In this document: positions 43,412-51,106 of the stretch, piece after piece
How positions within the stretch are numbered: the stretch's first letter is position 1
Layout: every line of letters begins with the position of its first letter
Position numbers and translations under genes: made by a program
Source: Actinomycetes bacterium
GTDB taxonomy: Bacteria > Actinomycetota > Acidimicrobiia > Acidimicrobiales > SZUA-35
DNA length: 64,000 nucleotides
Reading direction: 5' to 3'
NCBI GenBank assembly: GCA_024276425.1
Contig: JAJRXF010000180.1
Location: forward strand, 16,265-80,264
The notes under the pieces: model-generated
Databases searched by the model: none
Seen by the model: the letters and a program-made list of their open reading frames with translations, nothing else
What the model was told of the DNA's origin: nothing

Positions 43412-44236
43412 CTACAGGAGGAGCAACCAGAGCGGGCCAGCCAAAAGAAGAGAGTCCAGTCGACGCAATCCAGGAGCCCAAGCGTCGCCACGGGGCAAGA
43501 TTGCCGAACCAAAGATCTGACCCAGCGGACAGCAGGCGGCAGTCAGGATCGAGAAACTGATGGCGCTGGGACCATCGAAGGGAAGAGGTTTGGCCAAGGC
43601 CAATCCCGCGCCAACGACGGCCAAGACGGCTACCCCAGCAATGGGACCCTCCACCGCGTTGGCCGAGCCGCTCCCAACCAAATAGTCGCCGACCTCATAC
43701 CCACTAACCAACAAGAACAGAGCAATGGCCGCACCAACTCCGCGACCAGTTAAAACGATGAGGGAACCCGCAGCCAGTCCCACCGGTAGGGAAGAACGCA
43801 CCAAGACCCCAGCAAAGCGGGTTACGTCCTGGTCGCTTTTGTGCAATACGCCAAGATGAGAGTAAGCCAATCCAGCAAAAGCGAGGACTACGACCCCCAG
43901 ACCGAGGCCAAAGGTGCCAGCCAATCCGGATAGGGCGAGAACCGCCGCAAACAACGCACTAACTCGACGGTCCGAAGGAACATAACGAGACCAAGCGTGA
44001 CCAGTCTGAAGTCCTGCAATCGCTGCTACTGGAACCACCACGGCCGCCACCAACCACCCCGAGATCGACATGGCAACAACAATGGAGACGAACCACCCAA
44101 CACTCAGACCAATAGTTGGCCTATCCATACGGTAGGGCACGGCATAGCGATCACTCTTCCAGCGCTGTTCCCGATCTTGATTTCGACGGGCACCGACCTG
44201 CTTCTTGCGTTGCCTGCGAGTTGATGGGGTCGCCAT
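43412..44236 (-). CDS. CdsA-like membrane protein with a degenerate signature
   Basis: A 274-residue protein with a basic N-terminus and about seven predicted helices from residue 40. The end, LGQIFGSAILPRG...GLRRLDSLLLAGPLW (residues 238-270), follows the layout of the phosphatidate cytidylyltransferase signature (GD..ES..KR..K..D..LPGHGG..DR.DSLL), and GYEVGDYLVGS resembles the upstream DTGAYFVG region. The KRxxKD and HGG residues needed for CDP-diacylglycerol synthesis are missing, so it is probably not an active CdsA. MoaD/ThiS gene lies 9 bases upstream on the same strand. Confidence 0.7.
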   Translation of the reverse strand: MATPSTRRQRKKQVGARRNQDREQRWKSDRYAVPYRMDRPTIGLSVGWFVSIVVAMSISGWLVAAVVVPVAAIAGLQTGHAWSRYVPSDRRVSALFAAVLALSGLAGTFGLGLGVVVLAFAGLAYSHLGVLHKSDQDVTRFAGVLVRSSLPVGLAAGSLIVLTGRGVGAAIALFLLVSGYEVGDYLVGSGSANAVEGPIAGVAVLAVVGAGLALAKPLPFDGPSAISFSILTAACCPLGQIFGSAILPRGDAWAPGLRRLDSLLLAGPLWLLLL

Positions 44237-44245
44237 GGCCTGTGG

Positions 44246-44482
44246 TTATCCACCAGAGACCGGGGGCAGGACAGCTATCTCGTCTGCCGAACTAACGGCA
44301 TCTTCCTCCAGTGCCGGATGACCATTCAGCCAAACCTTCGAACCGGCAAGGACAGCGGAGAACCCCTGGCCAAAGGCGCTCTCCGCTTGGCTCAAGATTT
44401 CTCCGACCGTTGACCCATCGAACTCAACGCTCTTGTTGCCAGCGGCCTCCCGGGCCTGAGCGAAAAGACGAAGAGTAGCCAC
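44246..44482 (-). CDS. MoaD/ThiS-family ubiquitin-like sulfur carrier
   Basis: A 78-residue beta-grasp protein ending in PPVSGG; the terminal Gly-Gly is the site of adenylation and thiocarboxylation in this family. VWLNGHPA and DEIAVLPPVSGG are typical of MoaD. GTG start. No moaE or thiamine gene lies nearby, so its pathway (molybdopterin, thiamine or another sulfur route) is open. Confidence 0.85.
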   Translation of the reverse strand: MATLRLFAQAREAAGNKSVEFDGSTVGEILSQAESAFGQGFSAVLAGSKVWLNGHPALEEDAVSSADEIAVLPPVSGG

Positions 44483-44595
44483 GCCCCCAAGTTTAGACGC
44501 CTAGCAAGACATCCAGGACCCCAAATCTGTTCCCCATGTCCCGAATGCTTCCTCAACCTGTCTACTCGTTGGTTGACTGCCCTATGGTCAGGCAG

Positions 44596-45192
44596 ATGAC
44601 TGATCTTCTCCTGACCCGCCATGGGCAATCGACATGGAACGCGGAGGCGCGCTGGCAGGGTCAGGCAGATCCACCCCTGTCTAGCCAGGGCCGAGATCAG
44701 GCCTACTTTGCCGCACGGAGAGTTGGCATGGTCGATCTCATCGCATCGTCCCCCCAGATTCGAGCCTTAGAGACAGCGACGATTATCGCCAGACACCTTG
44801 GTCTCGAACCCGTCATTGTGGTCGACGATCTTCGAGAACGAGCAGCTGGGCCGTGGTCGGGGCTTACCCGTTCGGAGATTGACGAGAAATGGCCGGGCTG
44901 GGTCGAATCTGGAGAACGTCCTGAGGGCTATGAGCTGGATGAACCTCTCTTTCAGCGGGTGGACGCTGCCCTGAAAAGGCTGGTTTCCGAATACCCGGTC
45001 GACTCTATGCTTGTCCTCTCCCACGGGGGAGTCATCAAGACCATCGAAGAGCACCACGCCTGTTGGGAGGGTCGCATACCAAACTTGTCTGGTCGAGTTT
45101 TGCAGCACCGAAATCAGACGTGGACACTCGGGGATCAGATTCGTTTGCTTGATGATGACCTGATGACCGGCGGGGATGGTGTGCGAGTGTGA
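44596..45192 (+). CDS. Histidine phosphatase (phosphoglycerate mutase-like)
   Basis: A 198-residue branch-1 histidine phosphatase. The catalytic motif LLTRHGQSTWN is at the N-terminus and the second catalytic histidine is in VLSHGGVIKTIEE. The ATG at 44596 places RHG at residue 8, as usual; ATGs further upstream in frame (to 44536) are less likely. A substrate cannot be assigned. The last bases overlap the next gene as GTGA. Confidence 0.88.
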   Translation: MTDLLLTRHGQSTWNAEARWQGQADPPLSSQGRDQAYFAARRVGMVDLIASSPQIRALETATIIARHLGLEPVIVVDDLRERAAGPWSGLTRSEIDEKWPGWVESGERPEGYELDEPLFQRVDAALKRLVSEYPVDSMLVLSHGGVIKTIEEHHACWEGRIPNLSGRVLQHRNQTWTLGDQIRLLDDDLMTGGDGVRV

Positions 45193-45788
45193 GTAACGAC
45201 CCCCACCAGCTTCCGCTTACCTTCGCCCCACCCACATCCTCTTCGGGGTACTCAGGGGCTGAAGACCAATCCCAACCTGATCAACTACCGGACGAAATGT
45301 CGATCAAGGGCCTGGCTCCCGTAGACGTTATTCGCAGCGCCAGACGCAAAAAGTCTTCCCAAGCCCGGCTTATCAACGGCCGACTGGAAGTTCGAATCCC
45401 CGCCTGGTTCAACCACCAGCAAGAAATGGACACCGTCGACTTTTTCTCAAAGAAGTTCGCCAAACGAAGCGCAACCACAGCCATCGATCTAGATAAACGG
45501 GTCGCCGTCCTGATTGCTCGCTACGGATTTCGACAGCCGGTGTCCATCCGATGGGTCTCGAATCAGGTTCACCGTTGGGGATCTTGCACTCCCGCACATG
45601 GATCGATCCGAATTTCTGATCGACTGGCCAACTATCCAGTCTGGGTCCTGGACTATGTGCTCTGTCATGAACTCGCTCACCTCACTCATTCAAATCACGG
45701 CAGGGAGTTCTGGGAATTGGTTGAGAACTATCCACTGACGGAACGAGCCCGGGGTTTTCTGATGGCCAAAGGGCTATCAGAGGCCTAG
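45189..45788 (+). CDS. YgjP-like (DUF45) metallopeptidase
   Basis: A 199-residue zinc-peptidase-like protein. The motif CHELAHLTHSNHGREFW contains the HExxH pair and a third histidine five residues later. WGSCTPAHGSIRISDRLANYP upstream is typical of the family, which resembles SprT/WLM peptidases. Start is a GTG overlapping the phosphatase gene. Function is unknown; related proteins have been linked to protein quality control. Confidence 0.85.
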   Translation: MSNDPHQLPLTFAPPTSSSGYSGAEDQSQPDQLPDEMSIKGLAPVDVIRSARRKKSSQARLINGRLEVRIPAWFNHQQEMDTVDFFSKKFAKRSATTAIDLDKRVAVLIARYGFRQPVSIRWVSNQVHRWGSCTPAHGSIRISDRLANYPVWVLDYVLCHELAHLTHSNHGREFWELVENYPLTERARGFLMAKGLSEA

Positions 45789-45817
45789 TTGGTGATCGAG
45801 GTAATTGGTGATCGAGG
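45789..45817. repeat. 13-base direct repeat after the YgjP-like gene
   Basis: TTGGTGATCGAGG occurs at 45789-45801 and 45805-45817, a 16-base period. It sits in the short gap between convergent genes. It has no hairpin or T-run of its own and no assigned role. Confidence 0.5.
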
Positions 45818-45857
45818 CAGAGACTCCAGATTGCACCAAGCAAAGTCGAATCCGACC

Positions 45858-46067
45858 CTAGGACAAGCCCTGTTTCGGCCGGTCCAGTTCAGCCAGGGTT
45901 TGATCAATCTGATCAAGGGAGACCGCTAAGGAATCAATGTCTGCCATGGTCGGAAGACTTCCAAGTCCTTCTGGGCGATCCAGGTCCTCAGGGTCTTGGT
46001 TCAACACAGGGTCTTGGTTCAACACAGGGTCTTGGTTCAACACAGGGTCATGGTCAAATGAGGTCAC
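45858..46067 (-). CDS. Small acidic protein with DPVLNQ tandem repeats
   Basis: A 69-residue frame starting at a GTG that overlaps the stop of the upstream lipoprotein gene as GTGA. Residues 7-24 are three copies of DPVLNQ, encoded by identical 18-base units. The C-terminal half, ADIDSLAVSLDQIDQTLAELD, is a clean amphipathic helix of a kind seen at the N-terminus of DksA/TraR-like proteins, but no zinc finger follows. The overlap and the helix argue for a real gene; no function can be given. Confidence 0.55.
   Translation of the reverse strand: MTSFDHDPVLNQDPVLNQDPVLNQDPEDLDRPEGLGSLPTMADIDSLAVSLDQIDQTLAELDRPKQGLS
45991..46049 (-). repeat. 18-base tandem repeat, three perfect copies plus a partial
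   Basis: GGGTCTTGGTTCAACACA is repeated without change at 45991-46008, 46009-46026 and 46027-46044, with GGGTC continuing at 46045-46049. The unit is a multiple of three and keeps the frame of the small ORF at 45858-46067. Perfect identity suggests recent slippage, so copy number may vary between strains. Confidence 0.85.
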
Positions 46068-47164
46068 TGGCTAAGAGTATCTCGACCCACTGAAAGCCGC
46101 TGGCGGGCAAAAGTAACCGACAACGGATCGGTGACGTCAATGACCTGGGCCGGTTCCTCCCCAAAAGGATCGAGAATCTCGACTGTTGACCCCTCCGGGT
46201 CCTCCCGAAGGTAGACCAGGCGCTGGCCGTCAAAGGAAAGCTGACTGATCTTCTGTCCGGCTCCGCCAATGGACAGATTGAACAGTTCCGCTTGGCTGGC
46301 CAGGTCCTCAGCGACGATCCTGGTCAGCGAGACGACCCCGTCGCTGCGGTAGCTCTGCTCGGTGTACACAACGCTGCTCCGGTCTGGACCGAGGGCAACC
46401 GCCCCATAGGCTGGTCGCCTCGCGACCACACAGGCTGGTCGACCAGGGCCACCGAGATCGACAAGTTCCCCAGACGAATTGAAAAACACCAGGTCTCCAC
46501 AATTCTGATCGGACAGGACCACCGCATGGAGCCCATTGCTGGCCGACATATCGAGAAGGCTGCTGCCCTCTTCCAACCTCAGAAAAGGCACCCGCTCACC
46601 GGTTGTGAGACTGTAGGTATCAACCTGATCCCTACCAACAAGAATGAGGGCATGAATGGCCGATGTCGCGTCCAGGAACCCGACGTCAAGCAACTGTCCG
46701 CCCGTTGAGTCCACCACAAGTGGTTCTCCCCCTTGGGCTCCAAACCATCGAATGTCACCCGAAGCTTCCTGCACAACAATTCCGCCATAAAAGTCGTCGA
46801 CCAGTTTGGTTGCGATGGTGTCCCCGACGGGAGCAAGAAGTTCGGTGATGCCCAAGCCATCGTCGAGCACAAACAAGCCCGAGGGCGTCCCACCCAGAAC
46901 TGAGGGCACATAGCCTTCTGGTCGAGGTGGGGCGAAGTCTCGAATGAGTGGCGAAAGAGGAACCGTTGCCTCCTCCGCTGGCGTGGCACCTTGGTCGGTA
47001 CCAACGCTCGTGGTGACCGAAGTAACCGGATCCGCTCCAAGTTCTGGTTGCCCTATTTCCGCACACGCGCTGAGAGCAGCCAACCCAAACCCGGCCAACA
47101 TGGCCATCCTCAGGCCGTTTCGTCGTGCGGAGGGCAAGGTCGTGCGAAGTAACATCACCGACAT
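46064..47164 (-). CDS. Putative lipoprotein of unknown function
   Basis: A 366-residue protein. The ATG at 47164 gives a basic N-terminus, a hydrophobic stretch and the lipobox LSAC near residue 33, so it should be a lipid-anchored exported protein. The mature part is predicted mostly beta, with repeated strand-turn units (for instance GLFVLDDG, DIRWFGAQGG, LVYLREDPEG) that could form a beta-propeller. The frame extends to 47389, but those extra codons read antisense through the tRNA-Lys gene and are rejected. Start codons lack a strong ribosome binding site. Confidence 0.7.
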   Translation of the reverse strand: MSVMLLRTTLPSARRNGLRMAMLAGFGLAALSACAEIGQPELGADPVTSVTTSVGTDQGATPAEEATVPLSPLIRDFAPPRPEGYVPSVLGGTPSGLFVLDDGLGITELLAPVGDTIATKLVDDFYGGIVVQEASGDIRWFGAQGGEPLVVDSTGGQLLDVGFLDATSAIHALILVGRDQVDTYSLTTGERVPFLRLEEGSSLLDMSASNGLHAVVLSDQNCGDLVFFNSSGELVDLGGPGRPACVVARRPAYGAVALGPDRSSVVYTEQSYRSDGVVSLTRIVAEDLASQAELFNLSIGGAGQKISQLSFDGQRLVYLREDPEGSTVEILDPFGEEPAQVIDVTDPLSVTFARQRLSVGRDTLSQ

Positions 47165-47268
47165 GTTGCCACTGGACGTGGACCGACGGGAGCCGCGACC
47201 AAAAACTTCCTGAGCAATGTCAAGGGCCCATGGGCGTCGGCCGAGGCTTTGGCCGATAGCCTCGTCTC

Positions 47269-47343
47269 GCCCCTGTGGCGCAGTCTGGTTAGCGCAGTGG
47301 ACTTTTAATCCATTGGTCGTGGGTTCGAATCCCACCGGGGGCA
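47269..47343 (+). tRNA. tRNA-Lys (anticodon TTT)
   Basis: A full cloverleaf can be drawn. The acceptor arms GCCCCTG (47269-47275) and CGGGGGC (47336-47342) pair, with one T-G pair. The D-arm stem is GCGC/GCGC. The anticodon loop CTTTTAA carries TTT, and the T-arm is GTGGG-TTCGAAT-CCCAC. The discriminator base is A at 47343 and CCA is not encoded. It lies between the lipoprotein gene and the conserved small protein gene. Confidence 0.96.
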
Positions 47344-47459
47344 CTGCATATGATTCCGCCCCGACGGGGTCGATTGAGACCGATTGCACCTCTCACACCT
47401 CACGAGCACCTAGAATTTCACAACACACCCATCGCTGATCCACCGGGAGTCTGAACCTT

Positions 47460-47870
47460 ATGGCCAAACAGGTGCTAGAACTCGATACTCCGTTTCGAAC
47501 TGGTGAGCGGGTCATTACCACTCGCGATCTTCGAGGTGCACCAACCGGAACCCCCGGCAAGGTTCGGCTTGTGAATGGACTCTCCGATTCCGGCGGGGGC
47601 AACCCCTGGATTCGGTACTGGGTCCGATTCAATGATGGACAGTTTCTCGGGCATATCGACCACGATGACCTGGTGCGACCAGCCCAGCTTGATGAGTGGA
47701 ACGCCAGAATGACCCTACGAGAGGAACAGCAAAATCAACCTGCGGTTGAGGTTGAGGAAGGGGCAGCGGCGTCCTTGGAGGCTCCCAGCGACGGGGGTGC
47801 AGTTGGCCTAATTCCAGCGGCTCTACTCGAACGAAGCCGAGCTGCCAAGGCCCGACTCTTGGGCGGGTGA
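47460..47870 (+). CDS. Conserved small actinobacterial-type protein with C-terminal IPxxLLERSRAAK motif
   Basis: A 136-residue soluble protein. Residues 10-75 look like a small beta-barrel (SH3-like): FRTGERVITTRDLRG, GTPGKVRLVNG and RYWVRFNDGQFLGHI. An acidic linker leads to LIPAALLERSRAAKARL at 117-133, which closely resembles motifs in the cytochrome b and cytochrome c genes of this window. The stop overlaps the GTG of the next gene (GTGA). I cannot name a function. Confidence 0.75.
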   Translation: MAKQVLELDTPFRTGERVITTRDLRGAPTGTPGKVRLVNGLSDSGGGNPWIRYWVRFNDGQFLGHIDHDDLVRPAQLDEWNARMTLREEQQNQPAVEVEEGAAASLEAPSDGGAVGLIPAALLERSRAAKARLLGG

Positions 47871-48835
47871 TTCCTATCTTCACCCATCGAGAATTCCCTC
47901 CTCGTCAGCAATTTCTGGCCGCCGCAATTGTTGTCGTACTGGTGGCCTCTGGGTGCTCTCAGGTTCAGTCGCCCAATGCCGCCACCCGGCCCCAGTCCAC
48001 AACGACGCTTTCACCGACCACCACTGCAGCAGAGACCACAGGCGCGGATGAGTCCCCCACAACGACCGCTGCTGACAACACCGATCAGCAAACAACGTCC
48101 TCCCAGAATGCTGGTAGCGACCCGACGGTTCCCGATACCGGTGAACTCCTAGGCGAACTCGAATTTTCCGTCGTTGGTCGTTTCCCCCATGACCCAGCCG
48201 CCTTCACGCAAGGTCTGGCTTTCGATCAGGGGGATCTGGTCGAAAGTGTCGGCTTATACGGTGAATCAGGGGTTCGACGCTACACCCCCGGATCGCCACC
48301 GTCAGCGGTCGAGGCTCTGGACGACGAGTTCTTTGGGGCCGGTATCGCCATTGTTGGAGACCAAGCCCTCCAACTGACCTGGCAAGAAGGTCGTGCCATC
48401 AGCCGCCAGGTCGACAATCTTGTCCCCTTGGAGAGCATTGGGTACTCCGGTGAGGGGTGGGGGCTTTGTTTTGACGGTGAACGTCTGATCATGAGCAATG
48501 GATCAACCAATCTCACCTTCCGTGACCCCAGCAGCTTCGAAGTTCTCGGCACGGTCGAAGTAACTCGAAATGGCCAGGTCGTTCCCAGGCTGAACGAACT
48601 GGAATGCGTCGAAGGATTCGTCTGGGCTAACGTTTGGCTGAGCAACGAAATCCTTCGCATCGACCCCAACAGCGGTGAGGTTGTTGCCTGGCTTGATGCT
48701 TCTTCCCTCGAACCTTCAGGCTTGTCTCAGGATGATGTTCTCAACGGGATCGCCTACTCGCCCCAAACCAACACCTACTTTCTCACCGGAAAGCGCTGGC
48801 CCCAACTATTCGAGGTCTCCATTGGTGCCCCCTGA
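47867..48835 (+). CDS. Glutaminyl-peptide cyclotransferase-like lipoprotein, copy 1
   Basis: A 322-residue lipoprotein: lipobox VASGC near residue 30, then a 60-residue Thr/Ser-rich linker, then a beta-propeller of the plant/bacterial glutamine cyclotransferase family, which turns N-terminal Gln into pyroglutamate. Key segments are FTQGLAFDQGDLVESVGLYG, GEGWGLCFDGERLIMSNGS, LNELECVEGFVWANVW and LNGIAYSPQTNTYFLTGKRWP. Start is a GTG overlapping the previous stop. The paralogue at 50171-51103 lies on the other side of an M20 amidohydrolase gene. Confidence 0.87.
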   Translation: MIPIFTHREFPPRQQFLAAAIVVVLVASGCSQVQSPNAATRPQSTTTLSPTTTAAETTGADESPTTTAADNTDQQTTSSQNAGSDPTVPDTGELLGELEFSVVGRFPHDPAAFTQGLAFDQGDLVESVGLYGESGVRRYTPGSPPSAVEALDDEFFGAGIAIVGDQALQLTWQEGRAISRQVDNLVPLESIGYSGEGWGLCFDGERLIMSNGSTNLTFRDPSSFEVLGTVEVTRNGQVVPRLNELECVEGFVWANVWLSNEILRIDPNSGEVVAWLDASSLEPSGLSQDDVLNGIAYSPQTNTYFLTGKRWPQLFEVSIGAP

Positions 48836-48894
48836 TCGCGCTGACCTCATCTGGGGTTGACACTGAGCCCACTCCCGGAGCAACCGCCGTTGCA

Positions 48895-50100
48895 TCAGGT
48901 CAGGTAGGACAGGGCAACTGCAGCATGACTAGCCACTCCAATGGCTAGGGCATCCTCGTCGAGCGTCATCCGATTGGAGTGACAGGCCGGAGCGACTCGG
49001 GCATCAAGCTCTGGGGGACAGACACCAAGAAATGCCATGCACCCGGGAACTTCCTGAAGCACATAGCTCCAATCTTCTGCCCCCATGACTGGGGCTGGCA
49101 TGCGGAGTGTCTCGGTAATGACCCCGTCCAAAACCTCAAGAGTGTTGTCAACGAAATCCTTGTCGTTGACGGTTACCGGGTAGCCCCGATCAATGGTTAC
49201 CTCAACCGTGCAATCATGAGCCGCTGCCACCCCCTCGGCAACCCGAACGATTGAGTCGTGGATGGCATCGCGAGTCGACTCCGAAACGGTTCGTAGCGTC
49301 CCTAACAAGGCGACCTCTTCGGGAATGACGTTGTAGGCAGTACCCCCCTGGATGCTGGCGACCGTCAGGACCCCAGGGTCAAAGATGTCAACCGTCCTTG
49401 TCATCATGGTCTGCAAGGCGATGACGATTTCGCATGCCACTGGCACCGGATCCGCAGCCAAGAATGGTGACGAAGCATGGCCTCCCCGGCCGGTCACTTT
49501 GATGGCCACTTCATCAGCCGATGCCAACATTGCTCCAGCTCGCGTGGAAATCATCCCCGAAGGAAGATTCGGGGAGATGTGCAAAGCGAAGGCACCGTCG
49601 ACCTTAGGTTCTTCGAGCACGCCTTCATCAATGGCATACTTGGCTCCGAAGTACCCCTCCTCGCCAGGTTGAAAGAAGAACTTAACATTGCCCTGGAGTT
49701 CTGGCTGATGGGCGGCCAATAGCTGGGCTGCACCGACCAGCATGGCCACATGAGCATCATGACCGCAGGCGTGCATTCTCCCAGGGGCAGTACTGGCAAA
49801 ATCCAGTCCGGTGTCTTCGGGCATTGGCAATGCATCCATGTCTCCCCGAAGGAGCAAGGTTGGCCCCTCACTCGAGCCCTTGAGGGTGGCGACCACCATC
49901 GAGGTTTGGTCTCCGGTTGTGATCTCCAGATCCAATTCGGCTAAAGCCTCAAGAATCTTGGCCTGGGTCTTTGGAAGTTGCAGTCCAATTTCCGGTTCGG
50001 CGTGAATCCGGCGGCGTAGATCAACCACCTCCGAAAGCAGATCTCGGGCCTCGCCCAAAATCGCGTCACCGTCGAGCGCCGTTCTCCAATTCATCACCAT
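48895..50100 (-). CDS. M20-family amidohydrolase (M20D type)
   Basis: A 401-residue cytosolic metallo-amidohydrolase of the hippurate hydrolase/N-acyl-amino-acid group. Metal-binding features are HACGHDAHVAML (about residues 108-119) and FQPGEEGYFGAKYAIDEG, plus RGDMDALPM upstream and the C-terminal GAEDWSYVLQEVPGCMAFLG. The substrate is not evident. It is transcribed opposite to the two glutaminyl cyclase-like genes that flank it; with copy 2 it shares a 70-base divergent region. Confidence 0.9.
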   Translation of the reverse strand: MVMNWRTALDGDAILGEARDLLSEVVDLRRRIHAEPEIGLQLPKTQAKILEALAELDLEITTGDQTSMVVATLKGSSEGPTLLLRGDMDALPMPEDTGLDFASTAPGRMHACGHDAHVAMLVGAAQLLAAHQPELQGNVKFFFQPGEEGYFGAKYAIDEGVLEEPKVDGAFALHISPNLPSGMISTRAGAMLASADEVAIKVTGRGGHASSPFLAADPVPVACEIVIALQTMMTRTVDIFDPGVLTVASIQGGTAYNVIPEEVALLGTLRTVSESTRDAIHDSIVRVAEGVAAAHDCTVEVTIDRGYPVTVNDKDFVDNTLEVLDGVITETLRMPAPVMGAEDWSYVLQEVPGCMAFLGVCPPELDARVAPACHSNRMTLDEDALAIGVASHAAVALSYLT

Positions 50101-50170
50101 TGTCCCAGTGTGGCAGGGAATGCAACGCAGCCGACCCGGAGATCGATAAAACGACCACTAGCGTGTCCCG

Positions 50171-51103
50171 ATGAGTTGGGAGAACTCGAGAACGAAGGTT
50201 ACCGCGACGGCGGCTGCCCTAGCTGTTGTCCTGCTGACAGGAGCTTGTTCGCCTGCCATATCCGATGATCCCGAAGCTGGACAACTTCTGGCTACCCCGG
50301 CGACGACGACAAAACCGTCGAGTCAGACTCGCTCCGATAGCGATCTCGACCAGGCTGCCACCGATCAAAGAATCAGTGGGGACCCAACCCGCCTCGTTGG
50401 CAACCTTGCCGTCGAGGTCATCGATCAGATCGACCATCGCACAACCTCCTACGTGCAGGGCCTTGAGTTCTCCAACGGGCGCCTGCTCGAAAGCCAAGGA
50501 AGACGCGGGCTCTCTGCCCGCTCCTGGATCAACGCCGAAACTGGCGAGGTCGAAGCCTTCGTTGCCCTGGAGGACGACACGCTATTTGGCGAGGGCATTA
50601 CTCTGGTGGAAGGCCAATTTATTCAATTGACATGGCAAGCAGGACGGGCACTAACTGGGGACGGTGCCAGCCTGGCCGATCGGGGCCCCGACTTCACCTA
50701 TGCGGGCGAGGGTTGGGGGCTGTGCTATGACGGCAAGCGTCTTATTCGAAGCGATGGTTCGAACACACTGACGTTCCATAACCCTATCGACTTCGCCGAA
50801 CTCGGATCGATCGACATTGTCGACGCCAACGGGGTTCCCCAGGTGAACCTCAATGAGCTGGAGTGTGTCGGTAGTCAGGTTCTGGCCAACGTCTGGGGCT
50901 CTGAGCAGATCCTTGTAATTGACGCGTTCACCGGCAACCTCGATGCGGTCATTGATGCCAGCTCGCTCCGCCCTGCGGACACCCCCTTTGACCTCGATCA
51001 CGCACTCAATGGCATCGCCTACGACTCCGAAACGGACACCTACTTCCTGACTGGTAAGTTGTGGCCGACGATCTTTCGTGTCCGAATAGTCGACGGTGAC
51101 TGA
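50171..51103 (+). CDS. Glutaminyl-peptide cyclotransferase-like lipoprotein, copy 2
   Basis: A 310-residue paralogue of the protein at 47867-48835. Lipobox LTGAC near residue 26, then a short linker and the same propeller landmarks: YVQGLEFSNGRLLESQGRRG, GEGWGLCYDGKRLIRSDGS, LNELECVGSQVLANVW and LNGIAYDSETDTYFLTGKLWP. The two copies differ across most surface positions, so the duplication is old. The HelD-like gene follows after 3 bases, suggesting one transcript. Confidence 0.87.
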   Translation: MSWENSRTKVTATAAALAVVLLTGACSPAISDDPEAGQLLATPATTTKPSSQTRSDSDLDQAATDQRISGDPTRLVGNLAVEVIDQIDHRTTSYVQGLEFSNGRLLESQGRRGLSARSWINAETGEVEAFVALEDDTLFGEGITLVEGQFIQLTWQAGRALTGDGASLADRGPDFTYAGEGWGLCYDGKRLIRSDGSNTLTFHNPIDFAELGSIDIVDANGVPQVNLNELECVGSQVLANVWGSEQILVIDAFTGNLDAVIDASSLRPADTPFDLDHALNGIAYDSETDTYFLTGKLWPTIFRVRIVDGD

Positions 51104-51106
51104 GCA

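Noticed and set aside
45991..46049. Possible CRISPR-like array
   Set aside because: Repeats are directly adjacent without spacers and lie in frame in an ORF; no cas genes are in the window.
47165..47389. N-terminal extension of the lipoprotein frame containing PVGFEPTTNGL
   Set aside because: This peptide is the antisense reading of the tRNA-Lys gene at 47269-47343, a well-known annotation artefact. The lipobox start at 47164 is used instead.
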